A stretch of 64,000 bases of DNA. It comes from Thermoleophilia bacterium (GTDB taxonomy: Bacteria > Actinomycetota > Thermoleophilia > Miltoncostaeales > Miltoncostaeaceae). A model generated the notes under the pieces. That model was not told the DNA's origin, did no database searches, and was given only the letters and a program-made list of their open reading frames with translations. The stretch covers positions 1 to 64,000 of the forward strand of contig JANQPH010000033.1 in the NCBI GenBank assembly GCA_028285405.1, written 5' to 3'. The translations under genes were made by a program, and so were the position numbers. Shown one piece after another: positions 25,687 to 32,205 of this stretch (position 1 is the first letter of the stretch; each line of letters begins with the position of its first letter).

Positions 25687-26483
25687 CGGCGCGCGGCGCG
25701 CGAATCGACTCCCTGCGGACCGCCCGGCGGCGCGGGCTCGCGGCGCTGACCGAGCGCGAGGCGTTCCGGGTGCTGCGCCTGTGGCGACAGACGATCGTTC
25801 CCCAGATCATCGCCGCGACCCTCTTCGTCGTGGTGTTCGGGATCGCCCTCGGCCGGGAGATCCGCGAGATCGAGGGTGTGCCCTACGAGCAGTTCATCGT
25901 GCCCGGGCTGGTGCTGATGGGCGTCGTGACCCAGGCCTTCGCCAACAACGCCACCTCGCTCTACCAGGCCCGAAGCGACGGCTTCATCGAGGACCCGGTG
26001 ACGAGCCCGATGGCTCCCCGGCACCTGATGGTCGGATACCTGTCGGGAGGAGTGCTGCGCAGCATCCTGATCGCGGTCGGCACGCTCGCCGTCGCCCGGA
26101 TCTTCGTCGAGTACCCGATCGAGCGACCGCTCGTCCTGGCCGCCACGATCGTGATCGCGGCGATCGGCTTCTCGGCGCTCGGCACGATCGTGGGGCTGTA
26201 CTCCACCGGCTGGGAACAGCAGAACTTCACCCTCAACATGGTGATCCAGCCGCTCGCGTTCCTCGGCGGGGTCTTCTACTCGATCAACGCCCTGTCGGAG
26301 CCGTGGCGATCGCTGACGTTCGCCGATCCGATCTTCTACGCGGTGTCGGCCGCGCGGTACGGCGTGCTCGGAGAGGCCGAGGTCTCGCCGTGGCTGTCGG
26401 TCGGCGTCACGACCGCGGTCTCGGCGGTGCTCCTGGCCTGGTGCTGGGTGCTGTTTCGCAGGGGCGTCGGCCTTCGGACCTGA
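25683..26483 (+). CDS. ABC-2-type transporter permease (YadH-like)
   Basis: 266 residues from a TTG that overlaps the ATPase stop (TTGA). Six hydrophobic segments are seen, with the ABC-2 motif PYEQFIVPGLVLMGVV and a late FLGGVFYSINALSEPWRSL loop typical of YadH/NodJ relatives. It forms the membrane part of the exporter with the upstream ATPase. The TTG start is chosen because homology begins within 25 residues and no ATG/GTG lies earlier in a sensible place. Confidence 0.87.
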   Translation: MTARGARIDSLRTARRRGLAALTEREAFRVLRLWRQTIVPQIIAATLFVVVFGIALGREIREIEGVPYEQFIVPGLVLMGVVTQAFANNATSLYQARSDGFIEDPVTSPMAPRHLMVGYLSGGVLRSILIAVGTLAVARIFVEYPIERPLVLAATIVIAAIGFSALGTIVGLYSTGWEQQNFTLNMVIQPLAFLGGVFYSINALSEPWRSLTFADPIFYAVSAARYGVLGEAEVSPWLSVGVTTAVSAVLLAWCWVLFRRGVGLRT

Positions 26484-26513
26484 GGGGTCGCGCCACCCGG
26501 ACGACCGTTGTGA

Positions 26514-26535
26514 CGCTCGGCGCCACGCCCGAGCG
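26514..26535. terminator. Hairpin between convergent genes
   Basis: CGCTCGG (26514-26520) and CCGAGCG (26529-26535) make a 7-bp stem with an 8-nt loop in the 67-bp gap between the exporter permease and the convergent methyltransferase. It is probably a bidirectional terminator without T-runs. Confidence 0.45.
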
Positions 26536-26550
26536 GCACGACGGAGGACC

Positions 26551-27387
26551 TCAGCCGGGCTTTCGCCCCACGGCGAACGTCTTGGTGAACGTGTACTCGA
26601 ACCCGCGCGGCCCAGACCTCGCTCGTGCCGCCTCCTCGATCCGCGCGAGCTGGCGCTCGACCTCGTCGGCGGGAAGCCGCGAGTTCCACGTGTGTGCCCC
26701 GACGGTCCGCATGCGCGCCATGAGCACGTCGAGCGGCACCCGCCGAACCCGTACCTCGACCCAGATGTCGTCGACCTCGAGCCCCGCGCCGGCGAAGTAC
26801 TCCGCCAGATCGTCCGTGCTCACCTCGGCCAGCCCCCACCCGTCCCAGCACGGCTCCGGGGCGGGAGGGTCGAGCGCCTTGACGATCTCGACGTACTCCC
26901 GGTCGTGGCCGACACCCGGCGCGAGGATGCCGATCAGGCCCCCCGGCCTGAGCGCGGCGGCCATCCGCGCCACCGCGGCGCCACGATCCGGCAGCCAGTG
27001 CATGGTCATCGAGCTCAACACCAGATCGAACGACGCGGCGGGCAGATCGGTCTGATCCTCGGCGGCGGCCCGCAGGTCGTAGTCGACGCCACCGAGGGCG
27101 TCGAGCTGCCCCTTGAAGCGATCCAGCATCGCGGCGGAGACGTCGACGCCCGTGACCGACGAGGCGCCGTAGCGCCTGATCGCCGGCAGCGTCGCGAATC
27201 CGGTCCCGCAGCCGATGTCGAGGATGCGGTCGACGTCCGCATCGGGAAGCGAGGCGACGAGCCGCCGCGCTCCCGTCGCGTTGTGGCGAGCGGCCTGCTC
27301 GTAGTCGGTCGCCGAGCGGTCGTAGTTGTCGGCGATGCCGGTGCCGATCTTGGTCTGGCGCTCCTCGATCAGCCGATCCTGTGTCAT
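26551..27387 (-). CDS. Class I SAM-dependent methyltransferase (BioC-like)
   Basis: 278 residues. Motif I LDIGCGTGFAT is near residue 55, motif II VTGVDVSAAMLDRFK, and motif IV FDLVLSSMTMHWLPD; the last resembles BioC (malonyl-ACP methyltransferase), which has SSxALQWxxD-like text. No biotin genes are adjacent, so a small-molecule methyltransferase is the safe call. ATG 27387 sits directly after GGAAAGGG; upstream reading lacks homology. It diverges from the SRPBCC gene at 27442. Confidence 0.8.
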   Translation of the reverse strand: MTQDRLIEERQTKIGTGIADNYDRSATDYEQAARHNATGARRLVASLPDADVDRILDIGCGTGFATLPAIRRYGASSVTGVDVSAAMLDRFKGQLDALGGVDYDLRAAAEDQTDLPAASFDLVLSSMTMHWLPDRGAAVARMAAALRPGGLIGILAPGVGHDREYVEIVKALDPPAPEPCWDGWGLAEVSTDDLAEYFAGAGLEVDDIWVEVRVRRVPLDVLMARMRTVGAHTWNSRLPADEVERQLARIEEAARARSGPRGFEYTFTKTFAVGRKPG

Positions 27388-27441
27388 CCCTTTCCGCCCT
27401 CTCGATGCGGCGCACGCGACCGCGTGACAAGCTGCCCGACC

Positions 27442-27855
27442 ATGGCCAACTCTTTCATGCGCAGTCGACACATCGCCGCTCACCCGGACGACACGTGGGC
27501 CGTCGTCGGGGACTCGATGCGGCTCCCAGAGTGGTTCCGGGTCGTCACGAGCGTTCGCCTCGAGGGTGACCGTCGCATCCTGGGGCTGAAGGGCGGCGCC
27601 GAGCTCGTCGAGCGGTTCGTGCTCCGCGACGACGAGGCCCGACGCTACGTCTACACGGTCGAGTCCGGCGCAAGCACCCCGATGACCTACCACCGAGCCG
27701 GATTCGACGTCGAGGACGACGGATCGGGTGGATCGGTGGTCAGGTGGTGGACCGACGCGCGGACCGCCGATCCCACGGCCGATCTCGAGGAGCGCCTCGG
27801 CCCGGCGTTCGACGCGGGCCTGGAGTCGCTCGCCGAGCTCCTCGAGGGCTCGTGA
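27442..27855 (+). CDS. SRPBCC-family (START/polyketide-cyclase-like) protein
   Basis: 137 residues. The opening SRHIAAHPDDTWAVVGDSMR and RLPEWFRVVTSVRLEG, then the hydrophobic-pocket pattern of SRPBCC proteins, identify the fold; the closest type is the MxaD/cyclase-dehydrase group. It should bind a hydrophobic ligand, unknown. The stop overlaps the next gene's GTG by 4 nt. Confidence 0.8.
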   Translation: MANSFMRSRHIAAHPDDTWAVVGDSMRLPEWFRVVTSVRLEGDRRILGLKGGAELVERFVLRDDEARRYVYTVESGASTPMTYHRAGFDVEDDGSGGSVVRWWTDARTADPTADLEERLGPAFDAGLESLAELLEGS

Positions 27856-28574
27856 GCCGGCGCCGACACCGCCTGCTCCTGGCCGGAGGCGCCGTCGCGA
27901 TCGCGCTCGGCGTCGCCGCCTGCGGTGGAGGCGACGACGATGGCCAGGAGACCGCGGCCACCGGTGGGGACGCGGCGGCAGCAGCGGCGCCGGCGAGCGT
28001 TCCCGAGCCGACGACCGATGCCGACGGGAACATCGTGTGCACCGACGAGGCGCCCGATCCGCCGCCGGACCCGGAGACCTACGATGGACCGCCCGAGGTC
28101 GTCATCGACGAGGCGCTGGCCTACACGGCCACGATGCAGACCGGCTGCGGCGAGATCGTGATCGCGCTCGACGCCGAGAACGCCCCGAGCACCGTCAACA
28201 ACTTCGCGTTCCTCGCCGAGGAGGGCTTCTACGACGGCCTCACGTTCCACCGGGTCGTGCCGGGTTTCGTGATCCAGGGTGGCGACCCGGCCGGTGACGG
28301 GACCGGTGGGCCCGGCTACCAGTTCGACGACGAGCTGCCCGACGACGGCTACCCCGAAGGCGCGGTCGCGATGGCGAACGCCGGCCCGAACACGAACGGC
28401 TCGCAGTTCTTCATCGTGACGGGTGACGCCTCGGCGCTCCCGAACTCCTTCAGCCGGTTCGGAGAGGTGACCGAGGGCATCGAGGTCGCGCGGGCGATCG
28501 AGGGGCTCGGCGACGCGACCGAGCAGCCGAGTCAGCCGGTGTACATCTACGACGTCCAGATCACGACCGGCTGA
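27852..28574 (+). CDS. Cyclophilin-type peptidyl-prolyl isomerase, lipoprotein
   Basis: 240 residues. A signal peptide ends in the lipobox VAAC (Cys about 24), then a Gly/Asp/Ala/Pro linker, then a cyclophilin domain with NFAFLAEEGFYDGLTFHRVV, GFVIQGGDP, AMANAGPNTNGSQFFI. It is presumably anchored outside the membrane and assists folding of exported proteins. GTG 27852 overlaps the SRPBCC stop. The catalytic Arg-Phe-Gln set appears intact. Confidence 0.92.
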   Translation: MSRRRHRLLLAGGAVAIALGVAACGGGDDDGQETAATGGDAAAAAAPASVPEPTTDADGNIVCTDEAPDPPPDPETYDGPPEVVIDEALAYTATMQTGCGEIVIALDAENAPSTVNNFAFLAEEGFYDGLTFHRVVPGFVIQGGDPAGDGTGGPGYQFDDELPDDGYPEGAVAMANAGPNTNGSQFFIVTGDASALPNSFSRFGEVTEGIEVARAIEGLGDATEQPSQPVYIYDVQITTG

Positions 28575-28584
28575 GGCGGGCGAG

Positions 28585-28608
28585 GCCCGGGCGCGGCGCC
28601 CGGGCCCG
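28585..28608. terminator. Hairpin between convergent cyclophilin and binding-protein genes
   Basis: GGCCCGGG (28585-28592) pairs perfectly with CCGGGCCC offset to 28601-28608 (8 bp, 8-nt loop). It sits in the 39-bp gap between two convergent genes and can end transcription from either side. Confidence 0.55.
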
Positions 28609-28613
28609 TGCGC

Positions 28614-29609
28614 TCAGCTGCCGCTCGGCAGGTACTCGTCGGTGACCGCCGCGTCGACGTCGATGTCGCCGAGCAGGTCGTTGTCCTGCATCCAGGCGGC
28701 GAACTGGCCCCAAGCCGCCGGATCGAGCGCCAGCGGCTCCTGCCCCTCCTGGGTCAGCAGGGGCACGGTGATGTCCACCTGCTCGGCGGTGACGCCCTCC
28801 TCCAGGTCCGGGTTGGCGGCGAGCACGGCCCGGGTCGCGAACTCGGGGTCCTCTGCCGCCCGCTCCTGCCCGGCCGCGAGACCGGCCAGGAATCGGCGGA
28901 CGAGGTCCGGGTTCTCGTCGAGCACCTTCTCGCTCGCGACCACGACGAGCTCGTCGTAGCTGGGGACTCCGTTCTCCTGGAGGCGGAAGACGTTCGCCGT
29001 GACGTCGCGCTCCTCGAGCTCGACCAGCTCGATGTTCCAGTAGGCGCCGATGATGGCGTCGACCCGTCCGGACGCGAGGGCCGGGGTCAGGCCGAACCCC
29101 ACGGACCGCAGCTCCACCTTCGACGGGTCTCCCCCGTCGGTCGCGACCGCGGTCTCGAGAAACGGCCGGTTGATCGGGATGCCCGGCCAGCCGACGGTCT
29201 TGCCCTCGAGGTCGCGCGGCCGGCTGATCCCGCGATCCTCCCTGGCGATGATCGAGTTGAGGGGCTGGCCGACGATCGCCCCGGTGGCGACCACGGGGAT
29301 CCCCTCGTCACGAGCCTGCAGGATCGTCGGCTGATACGAGATCGCGAGCTCCGCCCGGCCGGCGCCGACCTGCTTCAGCGCCGCGGAGGGATCGCTCGGG
29401 ACCTGGGGGTTCACCTCGAGCCCCTGGTCGGCGAAGTCGCCCCCGTCGATCGCCGAGTAGAGACCGGCGTGATCGGGGTTGGGAAACCAATCGAGCACGA
29501 TCGTCAGCTCGTCGTCGCCGCCGCTGTCGTCGCCTCCACACGCGACGGCCACGGCCCCGACGATGCCCGCGGTCACCAGGGCAACGACAAGCAACAGGAA
29601 CCTCTGCAC
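28614..29609 (-). CDS. ABC transporter substrate-binding lipoprotein, NMT1/THI5-like (thiamine-pyrimidine precursor)
   Basis: 331 residues from GTG 29609, five bases after GAAGGGAG. A signal peptide ends in the lipobox VAVAC. The mature part is the NMT1/THI5-like fold: LTIVLDWFPNPDHAGLYSAI, ALKQVGAGRAELAISYQPTI, VTGAIVGQPLNS-like text, and VGWPGIPINRPFL. ThiY-type proteins bind pyrimidine thiamine precursors, and the TPP riboswitch directly upstream makes that role very likely. No permease or ATPase gene is next to it, so it must pair with a transporter encoded elsewhere. The 19-residue N-terminal extension possible from 29672 is a translation of the riboswitch, so it is excluded. Confidence 0.93.
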   Translation of the reverse strand: MQRFLLLVVALVTAGIVGAVAVACGGDDSGGDDELTIVLDWFPNPDHAGLYSAIDGGDFADQGLEVNPQVPSDPSAALKQVGAGRAELAISYQPTILQARDEGIPVVATGAIVGQPLNSIIAREDRGISRPRDLEGKTVGWPGIPINRPFLETAVATDGGDPSKVELRSVGFGLTPALASGRVDAIIGAYWNIELVELEERDVTANVFRLQENGVPSYDELVVVASEKVLDENPDLVRRFLAGLAAGQERAAEDPEFATRAVLAANPDLEEGVTAEQVDITVPLLTQEGQEPLALDPAAWGQFAAWMQDNDLLGDIDVDAAVTDEYLPSGS

Positions 29610-29616
29610 GCGCACT

Positions 29617-29718
29617 CCCTTCGCTGGTTCGAACCAGATCAGGTTCAACGGGTCGGTGTCGGCGCTGCGCATTCATCCCGCGCGTCGACGCCCTCTCAGC
29701 CCGAACTCGGGCTCCCCG
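29617..29718 (-). ncRNA. TPP riboswitch (THI element)
   Basis: Read on the minus strand, the conserved THI-box blocks are all in order: GGGGAGCCC, CTGAGAGGG (29691-29699), then GACCCGTTGAACCTGATC (ending near 29637) and CTGGTTCGAACCAGCGAAGG. These form the TPP aptamer. The AAGGGAG at its 3' edge is also the ribosome site of the downstream binding-protein gene, so ligand binding probably hides the site and stops translation. High thiamine pyrophosphate would then switch precursor uptake off. Confidence 0.96.
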
Positions 29719-29871
29719 GTGGTCGGCGGCAAGCATGGCCCTCCGAGCATGGTGCCGTCAAGGGTTCCTCGATCCGGCGACGAGGCCGCGGCCACCCACG
29801 CGACCCCCCGCAGACCCCCCCGATGGGCGGGGGCGGCATCTCGGGAAGCAGGAGTAGACTGCTCCGCGGCC

Positions 29872-30150
29872 GTGTTCACAATCGAGCCACATCCCGATGG
29901 GGCGGACGCCGGCCTCTCGCTGATGCAGCCGGACGGCTCCGGCTACCAAGTTCGACGCTTTGCGGTCGGGATCGTCGAGGCTACGTGGGTCTGCGCACAG
30001 GGCATCGCCTGCCACGAGGTGCGCCAGTCCCCGCTCGACTTTCTCCACAATCACCCCGAGGTCGCCGATGTGCCGGGGGTGGGCAACGCCCTGCGCTGCC
30101 TCGCCTTCCCGGCGACCGCGGACATCACCGCCGTCAGCCGAGAGCTCTAG
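29872..30150 (+). CDS. Small hypothetical protein
   Basis: 92 residues from GTG 29872. TAGACT at 29855-29860 lies at the right distance for a leaderless transcript. The sequence is not repetitive and has a balanced composition: VFTIEPHPDGADAGLSLMQP, RRFAVGIVEATWVCAQGIAC, FLHNHPEVADVPGVGNALRC. Three cysteines and a central hydrophobic strand suggest a small folded domain. I do not recognise a family. It is followed by 188 bp that carry the operator and promoter of the metal-binding protein gene. Confidence 0.5.
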   Translation: MFTIEPHPDGADAGLSLMQPDGSGYQVRRFAVGIVEATWVCAQGIACHEVRQSPLDFLHNHPEVADVPGVGNALRCLAFPATADITAVSREL

Positions 30151-30263
30151 CGCCCGACCGAGGTCCCGCTGCGTGCCCGCCGGCGCCCCCGGCTCGGCAC
30201 CGCATGGTCCGAGGGCGATTCGAGGTGCGTCTCGTTGGGCGCGGTATCGTCTGCGCGCTTGTG

Positions 30264-30281
30264 ATTTAGCCGTGGCTAAAT
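30264..30281. promoter_or_regulatory. DtxR/MntR-like operator before the metal-binding protein gene
   Basis: ATTTAGCC-GT-GGCTAAAT is a perfect 8-bp inverted repeat, 58 bp before the binding-protein start. Its core TAGCCGTGGCTAA is almost the same as TAGTCATGACTAA before the ATPase gene at 31384 (differences are only C/T and G/A and keep the symmetry). The shape fits DtxR-family metalloregulators. Confidence 0.75.
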
Positions 30282-30338
30282 GAACTGCTAGCCTGTGCTT
30301 CGAGGCCGGTCCAGCGACCCCCGGCCAAGGAGGCGAAG

Positions 30339-31316
30339 GTGACGGCAGGACGCTCCAGACGACGTACCGGCTGGCGGGTGGGCACGGCGATCGTGGCCGT
30401 CGCCGCGGTCGGAGTCGCCGCAGGATGCGGCTCGGACTCGGACGACGGTGGTGACCTCGGCGATCGCCAGGTCGAGGTGGCGACGACGACCAACTTCATC
30501 ACCGACATGGCCGAGGAGATCGGCGGTGACCGGGTCGAGGTGACCGGGCTCATGGGCCCGGGTGTCGACCCGCATCTCTACAAGGCGTCGGCGTCTGACG
30601 TCTCGACGCTCCGCGGCGCGGACGTGATCTTGTACAACGGCCTGGAGCTCGAGGGGCGGATGACCGACCTGCTCGTCGAGCTGGCCGGCGACACCGAGAC
30701 CGTCGCCGTCACCCGCGACGTCCCCGAGGACGAGCTGCGTGAGCCGTCCGAGTTCGAGGGCAAGTTCGATCCGCACATCTGGTTCGACGTGCCACTCTGG
30801 TCCGCCACGGTGCAGACGATCGCCGACACCTACGCCGAGGTCGACCCCGAGCACGCCGACGAGTACCAGGAGCGTGCCGACGCCTACGAGGCCGAGCTCG
30901 AGGCCCTCGACGCCGAGGTCCGCGACATGCTCGAGGGGATCCCCGAGGAGCAGCGCGTCCTCGTCACCTCGCACGACGCCTTCGGCTACTTCGGCGAGGA
31001 GTACGGCTTCGAGGTCGCTCCGATCCAGGGCACCTCGACCGCGACGGAGGCCACGACCGCCGACATCGACCGTGTCTCGGACCTGATCGCCGACCGGGGC
31101 CTGTCGGCCGTGTTCGTCGAGTCCTCGGTCTCCCCGCAGACGATCGAGGCCGTCCTCGAGGCCGCCGAGCGCAAGGGCCAGACCGCGCGCGTCGCGGGCG
31201 AACTCTTCGCGGACGCGGCCGGCGAGGCGGGCACCGAGGAGGGCACCTACATCGGAATGGTGCGCTCCAACGCGACCTCGGTCGCCGACGGCCTCGGGTC
31301 GCCGGCCGCGGAGTGA
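30339..31316 (+). CDS. Metal ABC transporter substrate-binding lipoprotein (TroA/MntA-like)
   Basis: 325 residues, GTG start after AAGGAGG. A signal peptide ends in the lipobox VAAGC. The cluster-A-I binding fold shows ligand candidates in order: His in GVDPHLYKAS, His in DPHIWFDV, Glu in VFVESSV and Asp in ELFADAAG. A Glu at the third position is the set seen in Mn/Fe-binding PsaA/MntC-type proteins, where zinc proteins have His. The protein lacks a His-rich loop, also against zinc. Manganese is the best guess. Its operator matches that of the downstream transporter genes. Confidence 0.92.
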   Translation: MTAGRSRRRTGWRVGTAIVAVAAVGVAAGCGSDSDDGGDLGDRQVEVATTTNFITDMAEEIGGDRVEVTGLMGPGVDPHLYKASASDVSTLRGADVILYNGLELEGRMTDLLVELAGDTETVAVTRDVPEDELREPSEFEGKFDPHIWFDVPLWSATVQTIADTYAEVDPEHADEYQERADAYEAELEALDAEVRDMLEGIPEEQRVLVTSHDAFGYFGEEYGFEVAPIQGTSTATEATTADIDRVSDLIADRGLSAVFVESSVSPQTIEAVLEAAERKGQTARVAGELFADAAGEAGTEEGTYIGMVRSNATSVADGLGSPAAE

Positions 31317-31320
31317 GCGG

Positions 31321-31356
31321 GCCGGTGCGCGCCGGCGACCGTCGGTGCGCACCGGC
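31321..31356 (+). terminator. Hairpin between binding-protein and ATPase genes
   Basis: GCCGGTGCGC (31321-31330) and GCGCACCGGC (31347-31356) form a perfect 10-bp stem; AATTCCTTTC follows, an unusually AT-rich tail here. It probably ends most transcripts after the abundant binding protein, and the next genes have their own operator and promoter. Confidence 0.65.
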
Positions 31357-31383
31357 AATTCCTTTCGCTCGGCAACGAGTCTT

Positions 31384-31399
31384 GATAGTCATGACTAAC
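31384..31399. promoter_or_regulatory. Second DtxR/MntR-like operator, before the ATPase gene
   Basis: GATAGTCATGACTAAC contains the perfect 12-bp palindrome TAGTCATGACTA (31386-31397). It shares the core TAGYCRTGRCTAA with the site at 30264-30281. It lies 42 bp before the ATPase ATG, just after the hairpin that ends the binding-protein transcript. The pair indicates one regulator controlling both transcription units. Confidence 0.75.
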
Positions 31400-31440
31400 A
31401 CAGCGCTTCGCCGAGACAGACCCCGACGAGGTTCCCCCCG

Positions 31441-32205
31441 ATGACCCCCGCCAACGACGTCCTCGCCCTCGAGATCGACCACCTGACGGTCAGCTATCGC
31501 GACCGTCCGGTGCTCTGGGACGTCGACGCCCACTTCCCCGCCGGGGCGCTCTCGGCGATCGTGGGCCCGAATGGCTCGGGCAAGTCGACGCTGCTGAAGG
31601 CCGCGCTGGGACTCGTACCCGCCGATGCAGGGCGGGTCGCGATCCTCGGAGGCAGCTCCGGCTCGGCGCGGTCCAAGGTGGCCTACGTGCCCCAACGCGA
31701 CGCTGTCGACTGGGACTTCCCGGTGACGGTGCGCGAGGTGGTCGAGATGGGCCGCTACCGCTCGGTCGGCTGGTTCCGCCGCGTCGGGCGCAGCCAGCGC
31801 GCGATCGTTGACGACTGCCTGGAGCGGGTGGGGATGGCGCCCTTCGCCGGGCGCCAGATCGGTCAGCTGTCGGGTGGTCAGCGCCAGCGGGTCTTCATCG
31901 CGCGCGCCCTGGCACAGCAAACCGAGCTCCTGGTCCTCGACGAGCCCTTCGCGGGCGTCGACGCCCGCACCGAGCACGCGATCCTCGGACTGCTCGGCGA
32001 GCTGCGCGACCACGGTCGCTCGATCGTGATCGTGCACCACGACCTCGGCACCGTTCGGTCGACCTTCGACTGGGTGCTCGTGCTGAACGTGCGCACGGTC
32101 GCGTGCGGACCGATCGCCGAGACGCTCACGCCCGAGAACCTGCGGCGCGCCTACGGCTCCGACGCCGTCGTGGCCGAAGAGCCCGAGCCGGCGCCATGGG
32201 GGTGA
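31441..32205 (+). CDS. Metal ABC transporter ATP-binding protein (TroB/MntB-like)
   Basis: 254 residues. Walker A GPNGSGKST is near residue 42, KVAYVPQRDAVDWDFPVTV is typical for Mn/Zn/Fe importers, signature LSGGQRQR, Walker B LLVLDEPFAGVD, and the switch His is in IVIVHHDL. It overlaps the start of the first permease gene by 10 nt. With the following two permeases it forms a TroBCD-type importer. Confidence 0.93.
   Translation: MTPANDVLALEIDHLTVSYRDRPVLWDVDAHFPAGALSAIVGPNGSGKSTLLKAALGLVPADAGRVAILGGSSGSARSKVAYVPQRDAVDWDFPVTVREVVEMGRYRSVGWFRRVGRSQRAIVDDCLERVGMAPFAGRQIGQLSGGQRQRVFIARALAQQTELLVLDEPFAGVDARTEHAILGLLGELRDHGRSIVIVHHDLGTVRSTFDWVLVLNVRTVACGPIAETLTPENLRRAYGSDAVVAEEPEPAPWG

Noticed and set aside
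29610-29672. N-terminal extension of the thiamine-precursor binding protein
   Set aside because: Those codons are the 3' half of the TPP aptamer; the signal peptide starts at 29609.
30151-30263. A further small gene between the 92-residue protein and the metal-binding protein gene
   Set aside because: Only short frames without start signals or balanced composition; the segment reads as promoter region.
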